From NCBI GenBank assembly GCA_937941715.1, contig CALDGX010000021.1:1-60151 (forward strand): 60,151 nt of DNA, read 5' to 3'. This document shows, piece by piece, positions 54,055 through 60,151 of the stretch (position 1 is its first letter; every line of letters begins with the position of its first letter). The notes beneath the pieces were generated by a model that was given only the letters and a program-made list of their open reading frames with translations, was not told the DNA's origin and searched no databases. The DNA comes from an uncultured Chloracidobacterium sp. GTDB lineage: Bacteria > Acidobacteriota > Blastocatellia > Pyrinomonadales > Pyrinomonadaceae. The translations under genes were made by a program, and so were the position numbers.

Positions 54055-54783
54055 ATGAGATCGAATAAACTTCACGAAGCTGAAACCGCCGTCATCGTTG
54101 ACTCGACGGCCCTGACCAATAACGTTGTCGATTTTTCGTCGACACTCCGCGATCTGCGCCAGAGCGTTGATCCGTTGATGATCCGTCAGCGGGCAGCTCA
54201 CCGCGACAACCGCGGCAACACCCAGATGGTGGATTATGTCGAGTGGCACACCGTCGCCGACATCCTCGACGAACACGCCGCCAACTGGGAGCACTCGGTC
54301 AAGGACATCCGCCAGATCGGCGATGTCGTCGCCGTCACGGTCGCGATCTCCATCGACGGAGTCACCCGCGAAGGCATCGGCACCGGACGTGTCGGCAGCG
54401 AGACCGGCATCAAAAAGGCCGAGCACGACGCCCTCAAGCGTGCCGCGGTAAAGTTCGGTGTCGCCCGTGAACTGTATAAACGCGAATTTGAATCATTCGA
54501 ACCGGTCGACGCTTTCACCGCGGACGAGCCCGCTGAACCGGCTGCGGCGCGCCCGTCCGGCGACCCGGTCGCACGGACCCTTGGCGAGATGGTCACCGCA
54601 AAACAGTTGGGCATGATCCGGGCGATCTCACGCGAGGGCGGCATCGACGCCGCGGCCGAGTGTTCGGCCAAATTCGGCTGTTCAGTCGACGAACTTTCCA
54701 AGCGGGCGGCTTCGGAGATGATCGATCATCTCCAGTCGCTGCAGCGTGGATCGCAGATGTCGGCAATGCGGCGTGCCGGTTGA
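54055..54783 (+). CDS. Rad52/Rad22-like single-strand annealing protein
   Basis: The 242-residue protein has a Rad52-type core: GNTQMVDYVEWHTVADILDEH, NWEHSVKDIRQIGDVVAVTVAISIDG, TREGIGTGRVGSETGIKKAEHDALKRAAVKFGVARELY, read in parts. These are the DNA-binding and ring-forming segments of the superfamily, including the Deinococcus DdrA group. The C-terminus (VTAKQLGMIRAISREGGIDAAAECSAKFG, then ELSKRAASEMIDHLQSL) is a helical domain like those at the end of phage annealing proteins. It probably protects or anneals single-stranded DNA after damage. AGGAGA lies 8 bases before the ATG. Confidence 0.82.
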   Translation: MRSNKLHEAETAVIVDSTALTNNVVDFSSTLRDLRQSVDPLMIRQRAAHRDNRGNTQMVDYVEWHTVADILDEHAANWEHSVKDIRQIGDVVAVTVAISIDGVTREGIGTGRVGSETGIKKAEHDALKRAAVKFGVARELYKREFESFEPVDAFTADEPAEPAAARPSGDPVARTLGEMVTAKQLGMIRAISREGGIDAAAECSAKFGCSVDELSKRAASEMIDHLQSLQRGSQMSAMRRAG

Positions 54784-54804
54784 CCGACCCGGAGATCTGA
54801 GTTG

Positions 54805-54917
54805 TTTTGGATCGTGAATTGACCCGTCCCGCTTTTCTCCATGAAGCCGGAACTTCTCTCACCTCGATCCAAAACTCCCTCCAGGCGGCGGTCGGTCCCG
54901 ACAGGATCGGCCGCCGC
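54805..54917. other. Inverted repeats and a strong hairpin after the Rad52-like gene
   Basis: TTTTGGATCG (54805-54814) is matched by CGATCCAAAA (54865-54874), a perfect 10-base inverted repeat. Beyond it a 14-bp stem (54885-54898 with 54904-54917, two G-U pairs) encloses the loop CGACA and is followed by TTTCGG and CCTTTTC. This could be a weak terminator or a small structured RNA. There is no gene between 54784 and 55003. Confidence 0.45.
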
Positions 54918-55003
54918 TTTCGGAACCTTTTCAGGCAAATGCCGTATAAACTTTCACAATAAACAAGCGGGTGTTCTAAATTTCCAGATTCAGGAGGATC
55001 CTT

Positions 55004-55426
55004 ATGTCAGCAGAACCCAATGAAATGGCGGCGATGGGCATTCCGGGCCACGGCACGTTCGTGTGGACCGAGATCGCGACGAATGACGCCGACAAGTGTA
55101 TCGACTTTTACCAGAACGTATTCGGCTGGACGTTTCAGCAGAGTGCGGCATCGTCCGACGGTATGGACTATCGCGAGTTTGATACCGGCGAAGGCCATCC
55201 GGCCGGCGGGCTTTATCAGATCAACCCCGAGTGGTTTGGCGGCACTCCGCCGCCGCCGCATTTTATGATCTATATCGCTGTCGACGACGTTGACGCTGCC
55301 GCCGAAAAGGCCGCGGAACTCGGCGCAAACGTCCATAAGACGATGGATATACCAAATGTCGGCCGCATGAGCATCATCGAAGATCCGACCGGTGCGATGT
55401 TCGCGACCTTTATGCCGAAAATGTAA
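55004..55426 (+). CDS. VOC (glyoxalase/dioxygenase-fold) protein, copy 1
   Basis: The 140-residue protein has the two beta-alpha-beta-beta-beta modules of the fold: GTFVWTEIATNDADKCIDFYQNVFGW and PHFMIYIAVDDVDAAAEKAAELGANV, then GRMSIIEDPTGAMFATFMP. AGGAGG lies 8 bases before ATG 55004. It is a close relative of the next gene. The substrate is unknown, and the single-domain form works as a dimer. Confidence 0.88.
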   Translation: MSAEPNEMAAMGIPGHGTFVWTEIATNDADKCIDFYQNVFGWTFQQSAASSDGMDYREFDTGEGHPAGGLYQINPEWFGGTPPPPHFMIYIAVDDVDAAAEKAAELGANVHKTMDIPNVGRMSIIEDPTGAMFATFMPKM

Positions 55427-55439
55427 GGAGGAAATGATA

Positions 55440-55835
55440 ATGGCTGATTTTCAAATACCTAAGCACGGAACGCTCTGCTGGCGCGAACTCGCAACCCGCG
55501 ACCTTCCCGCGGCCCTCGACTTTTACAAGGAGATGTTTGGATGGACGCTGCAGCAATCGGCTGTCTCGCCAATGGAATATAAAGAGATCCAGATCGACGG
55601 CACGGCATGCGGCGGAATGATGGCGATCGACGAAAATTGGGGCCCGACGCCTCCGCCGTCGCATTGGACGACCTATATCGCCGTCGATAATGCGGACGAG
55701 ACCGTTTCCAGGATCGTCGAGAATGGCGGAACTATCTGCGTACCGGCGTTCGACGCTCCGGGAGTCGGCCGGATGTCGGTCGCCGCCGACCCGTCGGGTG
55801 CCAAATTTGCGATAATCCAGTTTGTCGCGGCTTAA
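55440..55835 (+). CDS. VOC protein, copy 2
   Basis: I choose ATG 55440 (131 aa, MADFQIPKHGTLCW) because AGGAGG lies 8 bases upstream; ATG 55434 is too close to it. It has GTLCWRELATRDLPAALDFYKEMFGW, WTTYIAVDNADETVSRIVENGG and VGRMSVAADPSGAKFAIIQF. It is the tandem paralogue of copy 1 (13-base gap), probably made by duplication, and both are expressed together. Confidence 0.9.
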   Translation: MADFQIPKHGTLCWRELATRDLPAALDFYKEMFGWTLQQSAVSPMEYKEIQIDGTACGGMMAIDENWGPTPPPSHWTTYIAVDNADETVSRIVENGGTICVPAFDAPGVGRMSVAADPSGAKFAIIQFVAA

Positions 55836-55850
55836 TTGCCCGGCATTGCC

Positions 55851-55907
55851 AAAAAAAGAAAGACACGGCCGGATCGGGTTCAATTCCCGTTTCCGAACGT
55901 GTCTTTC
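55851..55907. terminator. Bidirectional terminator between VOC and M16 genes
   Basis: GAAAGACACG (55858-55867) pairs with CGTGTCTTTC (55898-55907), with an inner GGATCGGG/CCCGTTTCC pairing. An A-run at 55851-55857 gives a U-run on the minus strand. It separates the convergent VOC pair and the M16 operon. Confidence 0.75.
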
Positions 55908-55927
55908 GCATTTTCGCGGTTATCAGA

Positions 55928-57631
55928 TCAGGCTCGCGAACCGCTGAACGGCAGCGGTTCCCGCACTATCGGAGCCGATAATGTGCCCGACATCGTATCG
56001 CCGTTCAACTTGCCGCTGATCGCAAACTCGAGCGGCCTTCCCTGAAAATCAGCCTGGGCGGTCGCCGAAAGTTTGTTTCCGTCAATACGCCCGTCGGCGA
56101 TCGTACCGTCGCCGAGCATTGTTTCCAGAACGCCTGTCAGCACATCGCCGTTTTGCTCAAGCGTGAGCGAGACCGGCAGTTCCTGTCCCTGAAAATCGAT
56201 CAAAAGGTCCCATTTACCCGCCGCGTCGGCGGGCTCCGACCCGGCTTCCCTTTTGTACTTTGCGATATCCTGCGCGTTTCCGTCCGTGTCAAATATCTCG
56301 ACCGACGAACCATATCCCGCAACCTGCGGCAGGACTTCCTCGGCATCGCCGACGATGACGATCGCCATTTCGTCCGGACGTATATGTTCCCTTGCCACCC
56401 GCAGCACGTCATCGACGGTCACCGCTTCGACATGGTCGCGATACGTCTGCAGATAGTCTTCGGGCAGGCCGTAGAGGTGCTGATTCACGATCAGGTTGGT
56501 CAGGCCTTCCTGCGTTTCGGCACGGATCGGGAAAACGCCGGTCAGAAAATTCTTGGCGTCGGCAAGTTCGTCATCGCCGACCTTTTCCACCCTTATCCGC
56601 TCCAACTCGTAGAAAAATTCCTTTAGCGAATCGCCCGTCACCGCCGATCTGACCTCGGCGGTCGCCTCTGCCTCGCCGGCGAGCTTTTTGAAATCAAGTC
56701 GGGTATACGCCCCGTATGTATAGCCCTTTTCCTCGCGGAGGTTCATAAATACCCGCGACGACGCACCGGCCCCGAGGACCTGGTTCATCACGATCAGTGG
56801 AAAATAATCCGGATGATCGCGCGAAACCCCGAGATTTGAAATAACGATATTCGACTGGGCCGATCCGGGCCGGTCAACGATCGTCACCGTCCGGGTGGTA
56901 CGTTTCGGCGGCGGCGGAAAGGCGTCGTCGATGACGGCCCCGGGCTGCCAGTCGCCAAAAAGTTCCGTGATCTCGGCGATCAGTTCGTCACGCTTGACGT
57001 CGCCGACGACGATGAACATCGCGTTGTTCGGGATGAACCGCTTTGCGTGAAACGCCGCCAGCATCTCGCGCGTCAGCTTTTCGACATCGGCTGCGCTCGG
57101 TGCGGCCTTCGAGTAAGGATGGTCGCCGTAGATCAGGCGTCCGACTTGCTCGTTTGCCAGAAATCCGGGCTGCGATCGCTGAAATTTGAGGTTTTCGATC
57201 GTATTTCGGCGATAGAGGTCGAGTTCCTCCTCGGGGAACGTCGGCCGCAACGCGACCTCGGCCATCAGGTGCAGCACGTCTGAGCTGTACAGCGAGAGGC
57301 TCGACGCCGCGATGATCGTAAAATCATCGGACGAACTCGCCGAAATGCTTGCCCCCAGCCTCTCGGTCTTTTCGGCAAGCTGCAGGCTCGTGTATTCGGC
57401 GGTCCCCTCGGTCAGGAGCGATGTCACGGCCGACGTCAAACCCGTCGTATCAGCCGGGTCGTTGACGTCGCCGCTATGAAATACGAGCCGGTAGCTGACC
57501 AGCGGCAGGCGTTCGTGCTCAAATATCACCAGCCTCAGGCCGTTTTCGAGCGTCGTCTGAAACGGCTTTGGGATCTCGAACGAGATCGGATCGAGCGGTG
57601 CGGGCGGTGTCTTTCTAAGATCGTTGTTCAT
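55928..57631 (-). CDS. M16 peptidase family, non-catalytic partner subunit
   Basis: The 567-residue protein has the M16 fold (TTLENGLRLVIFEHERLPLVSY, FIPNNAMFIVVGDVKRDEL, RDHPDYFPLIVMNQVLGAGASSRVFMNLREEKGYTYGAY in parts). However, the place of the zinc motif reads TSAVTSLLTEG instead of HxxEH. The C-terminus carries an extra beta-rich region of ~110 residues. Such inactive chains pair with an active one, here the upstream gene 16 bases away. It probably cuts or clears peptides together with that subunit. No signal peptide is visible. Confidence 0.9.
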   Translation of the reverse strand: MNNDLRKTPPAPLDPISFEIPKPFQTTLENGLRLVIFEHERLPLVSYRLVFHSGDVNDPADTTGLTSAVTSLLTEGTAEYTSLQLAEKTERLGASISASSSDDFTIIAASSLSLYSSDVLHLMAEVALRPTFPEEELDLYRRNTIENLKFQRSQPGFLANEQVGRLIYGDHPYSKAAPSAADVEKLTREMLAAFHAKRFIPNNAMFIVVGDVKRDELIAEITELFGDWQPGAVIDDAFPPPPKRTTRTVTIVDRPGSAQSNIVISNLGVSRDHPDYFPLIVMNQVLGAGASSRVFMNLREEKGYTYGAYTRLDFKKLAGEAEATAEVRSAVTGDSLKEFFYELERIRVEKVGDDELADAKNFLTGVFPIRAETQEGLTNLIVNQHLYGLPEDYLQTYRDHVEAVTVDDVLRVAREHIRPDEMAIVIVGDAEEVLPQVAGYGSSVEIFDTDGNAQDIAKYKREAGSEPADAAGKWDLLIDFQGQELPVSLTLEQNGDVLTGVLETMLGDGTIADGRIDGNKLSATAQADFQGRPLEFAISGKLNGDTMSGTLSAPIVREPLPFSGSRA

Positions 57632-57647
57632 ATAGTCTCTTTACCGC

Positions 57648-58925
57648 CTATCCTTTGCCGGCCGGAACGACATCGAGCAATGCACGGTTATCGGTATTCA
57701 AATAGTGGGCAGCCGCCATACGGATATCCTCGGCGGTGACCGAAAGCAGTTCGTCGAGTTCCGAGTTGATCAGTGTCGGGTCGCCGTCATACAGAGCAAA
57801 CTCGGCTATCTGCTGCGCACGCGACATCGACGACTGACGCTGCCGGACGGTATCGTTCAGGAGCTGATTCTCGATCTTTTCCATCTCCTCGGCAGTCGGG
57901 CCGTGGGTCGCAAGGTCGCGGATCTCTTCCATAATGGTCTCGCGGATCTCGCTCAGGTCCTCTTCCGGCTTGGGGATCGCTCCGATAAAGATGCTCGACG
58001 GCCCGCGTCTTTCATCGGTAAACCCGAATAGCTGAATGACGCTCTCCGACCCCTTGACCAGTTTTTGATACAACCGCGAACTCTCGCCGTCGTACAGCAC
58101 CTTTCCGGCCAAATAAAGTGCGTTAAATTCCGGCGTTCGCCGCTCGGGTATTTTCCAGCCGATCAGAAACGCGGGAAACGGGGCGAGTTTGTCTTCCCAT
58201 TCGCGGTATGTCGCGGCCACCTCGGCCGGCTCGCTGACGTCGAGTGCCGGCGGCAGCGGCTGTGACGGGATATCGCCGAAATAGGTCTGGATCAGTTCTT
58301 TCGCGGTCGCCGGGTCAAATGCACCCGAGAGTGCGATGACGGCGTTGTTCGGCGCATAGTAAACCCGGAAAAACTCCTGCACGTCCTCGACCGTCGCGTC
58401 GTCGAGGTGCTCCATCGAGCCGATCGTCGAGTGCGAATTGGCAAAATTCTTGTAGATCATCTCGTTGATCATGTCGAATATCTGCCCGTACGGCTGATTG
58501 TCGTAACGCAGCCGCTTTTCTTCCTTGACGGCCTCGCGTTGGTTGTCGAGATTCTCCTGCGTGACCGCCAGGCTTCGCATACGGTCCGATTCCAGCCACA
58601 GTGCGAGCGGCAGCTGGCTCGCCGGCAGCGTCTCGTAATAGTTGGTCCGCTCGCTCGATGTCGTGCCGTTCATCGTACCGCCGGCCTTCATAATGTACTG
58701 AAAATGCCCGGCCTTCGGCACGTTTTCCGAGCCCTGGAACATCATATGTTCGAACAGGTGGGCAAAGCCGGTGCGGCCGTCGCGTTCGTTGCGTGAACCG
58801 ACGTTGTAATACACCGCGACCGACACGACCGGTATCGCGTTATCGGGGTTAAGCACGACCCTCAGGCCGTTTTCGAGTGTGTAATCTTCGATCTCAAGCG
58901 GGGTTAATTTGAATGTCTCAGTCAT
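57648..58925 (-). CDS. M16 family zinc peptidase, catalytic subunit
   Basis: The start is placed at ATG 58925 (425 aa) with GGGA upstream. The inverted zinc motif is H56LFEH60 in GFAHLFEHMMFQG, with the distal Glu expected near NEMIYKNFANSHSTIG. The second half (FLIGWKIPERRTPEFNALYLAGKVL) is the C-terminal M16 half-fold. Together with the downstream inactive chain it forms a heterodimer. It lies 16 bases upstream of its partner. Confidence 0.92.
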   Translation of the reverse strand: MTETFKLTPLEIEDYTLENGLRVVLNPDNAIPVVSVAVYYNVGSRNERDGRTGFAHLFEHMMFQGSENVPKAGHFQYIMKAGGTMNGTTSSERTNYYETLPASQLPLALWLESDRMRSLAVTQENLDNQREAVKEEKRLRYDNQPYGQIFDMINEMIYKNFANSHSTIGSMEHLDDATVEDVQEFFRVYYAPNNAVIALSGAFDPATAKELIQTYFGDIPSQPLPPALDVSEPAEVAATYREWEDKLAPFPAFLIGWKIPERRTPEFNALYLAGKVLYDGESSRLYQKLVKGSESVIQLFGFTDERRGPSSIFIGAIPKPEEDLSEIRETIMEEIRDLATHGPTAEEMEKIENQLLNDTVRQRQSSMSRAQQIAEFALYDGDPTLINSELDELLSVTAEDIRMAAAHYLNTDNRALLDVVPAGKG

Positions 58926-59114
58926 AAGATTCCCTGTTTTTATGAGAACACTTTGACGTACAAAAATCAACGAAGCGGCCCGCGTGCTTCGCCGTTTGGG
59001 GCATTGCCCGCCCTCGCGTCCCCGTGTTCAGGCGGGCGGGCATGGCGCATCGCCCGGGGAGCAACTTTTACCGCTGATATGAATCTAATAGACACTTTCC
59101 GGCGAAATGATGGA

Positions 59115-59143
59115 TTGACCGGCACGATAGTGAGTTGTTTAAG
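59115..59143 (+). promoter_or_regulatory. Putative promoter of ribA
   Basis: TTGACC (59115-59120), 17-base spacer and TTTAAG (59138-59143). The ATG is 15 bases further. I see no FMN riboswitch in the 58926-59157 gap, though it has GC-rich hairpin-forming sequence near 58975-59050. Confidence 0.35.
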
Positions 59144-59157
59144 GCTTTTTACGTTGG

Positions 59158-59826
59158 ATGAACTCAAAAACTATGATCTCGGAATCTACAAATACAAGCA
59201 ACACCAATACATTTATTGGACTTATCCCGTCCGTGGTAAAGGCCGCCGACGCTAAGCTGCCGACCCGCTACGGCGATTTTCGCATCGCGGGTTACCGCTC
59301 GTTAACAAGCGACGAGGAATTTGTCGTGGTTTACAAGGGCGAGCTCCGCACCGACGACGCGGTTCCCGTTCGCATCCACTCGCAATGTCTGACGGGTGAC
59401 GTTTTTCACTCGGCAAAATGCGATTGCGGCGAGCAGCTCGATCTGGCGATGACGACCATCGCCCGCGAGGGACGCGGGGTCGTGATCTATCAGCAGCAGG
59501 AGGGCCGCGGCATCGGCATTATCAACAAGATCCGTGCGTATGCCCTGCAGGACGAGGGAGCCGACACCATTGAGGCCAACGTCCGGCTCGGATTAGAGGT
59601 TGATGCCCGCCGGTACGAACAGTGTGTCGAGATACTGCGTGACCTCGGGCTGCGACGCGTCAAGGCGATGACAAACAATCCCGAAAAGATCCAGGCACTT
59701 CGCCAGGGCGGTATCGAGGTAGCCGAACGCGTCGCCACCGAGATCGAACCGTCAAAAGACACGCAAAAATACCTGAGCGTCAAAAAATTTCAAATGGGCC
59801 ACCTTTTAAGTCTTGTGACGTCGTAA
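59158..59826 (+). CDS. ribA: GTP cyclohydrolase II
   Basis: The 222-residue enzyme has the three zinc Cys in SQCLTGDVFHSAKCDCGEQLD. VVIYQQQEGRGIGIINKIRAYALQ, VDARRYEQCVEILRDLGL and MTNNPEKIQAL are the active-site segments. It opens the riboflavin pathway from GTP. The N-terminal ~25 residues are Ser/Thr/Asn-rich. RibB is not fused here, unlike in many bacteria. The start is ATG 59158. Confidence 0.94.
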   Translation: MNSKTMISESTNTSNTNTFIGLIPSVVKAADAKLPTRYGDFRIAGYRSLTSDEEFVVVYKGELRTDDAVPVRIHSQCLTGDVFHSAKCDCGEQLDLAMTTIAREGRGVVIYQQQEGRGIGIINKIRAYALQDEGADTIEANVRLGLEVDARRYEQCVEILRDLGLRRVKAMTNNPEKIQALRQGGIEVAERVATEIEPSKDTQKYLSVKKFQMGHLLSLVTS

Positions 59827-59853
59827 GCAAGCAGCCCGAAGTTTGGGCAATTC

Positions 59854-59894
59854 AAGGCCGCAGTCGATTACACGGATCGGCTGCGGCCTTTTTT
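59854..59894 (+). terminator. Terminator after ribA
   Basis: AAGGCCGCAGTCGAT pairs with ATCGGCTGCGGCCTT around a short loop, with mismatch, and is followed by TTTTTT. Confidence 0.85.
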
Positions 59895-60151
59895 GCCTTT
59901 GATCAACGAAAGGTCCACGATCCGGTAAAAAATGGGGTCTGACCTGCGATTCTGCGATTCCCATTCGATCTCACTTTGGTACTCTTCGCGGACATTTCAC
60001 AGGCCGTTTTCATATCGAGATCATTCTCCATTTTTCGCCGGGCGAGGTCATATCGGCGTCGCAGCGGCGGCTGACGTTGCACATTGCCGTTCCGGTCAGT
60101 TTGTGCCTGTAGCCGGTCTTTGTCAACACTCATTTGGGTGATGGGCGGCGC
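59895..60151. other. Right edge of window, no supported gene
   Basis: A 76-codon frame is open on the minus strand (59903-60133) and a 69-codon frame on the plus strand, but neither has recognisable features. GGGGTCTGACCT at 59934-59945 recalls the GGGTCTGACCC sequences often seen beside REP-associated or IS200-like transposase genes, so a mobile element could begin here. Confidence 0.3.

Noticed and set aside
58926..59157. FMN riboswitch before ribA
   Set aside because: I looked for the conserved RFN blocks and did not find them. The gap is only GC-rich with simple hairpins.

Overview
The window reads as a chromosomal segment of a Gram-negative, didermic bacterium, most likely an Acidobacteriota of the Blastocatellia/Pyrinomonadales type. 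This is inferred from content and not tested against any database. The clues are FHA-domain proteins, Ser/Thr kinases carrying short zinc ribbons (CPxC...NFCLDDG), a secreted protein with DYDGDGKTD repeats, giant pilus-tip proteins and moderately high GC. Almost all of it is dense coding sequence in short operons with ATGA overlaps.

Layout. 1-3.1 kb is visibly AT-richer and gene-poor: a truncated gene, three unknown proteins, a dispersed repeat in two copies and a 13-unit array of 21-nt repeats. 3.0-4.1 kb has a strong promoter, a long structured 5' leader and a small protein of unknown role. 4.2-9.6 kb (minus) is a minor-pilin operon in the order GspH/FimT, PilV, PilW, PilX. 9.8-16.2 kb (plus) is an envelope-morphogenesis operon: DUF3662-FHA protein, class B PBP, RodA/FtsW, PP2C phosphatase. 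16.2-25.3 kb holds housekeeping and envelope genes: SpoU methyltransferase, acyl-CoA carboxylase subunit, alanine racemase, LURP-one-like protein, YihY, MaoC hydratase, SIS sugar-phosphate enzyme, amidase-like protein, O-antigen ligase-like protein. 25.2-31.7 kb (minus) is a phospho-signalling cluster: FHA-kinase, two zinc-ribbon membrane proteins, a PEGA/zinc-ribbon kinase and an FHA-PrsW protease fusion, with a tRNA-Lys in the middle. 31.7-42.7 kb (minus) runs from an LVIVD/VCBS secreted protein through a HARE-HTH-like protein, prenyl synthase, yajQ, tatD, metG, an M28 peptidase and folE to larC.

42.8-52.9 kb (plus) carries argS and then a complete-looking tryptophan operon, trpL-trpE-trpD-trpC-(DUF2127)trpF-trpB-trpA-aroF, without trpG. 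It is preceded by a near-consensus promoter and a classical attenuator. The leader peptide has three consecutive Trp codons and its ATG lies at the predicted transcription start. trpF is fused in frame to a DUF2127 membrane domain.

52.9-60.15 kb contains a small membrane protein, an XRE regulator divergent from a Rad52-like annealing protein with a shared operator-like region of five TTTCA repeats, two VOC proteins, a paired M16 peptidase (one catalytic, one lacking HxxEH) and ribA.

The most rewarding places are the trp leader, the DUF2127-TrpF fusion, the XRE/Rad52 divergent unit, the FHA-PrsW fusion, the 21-nt heptad array and the small repeats that have entered tatD and metG. I saw no CRISPR array, no intact insertion sequence and no prophage.
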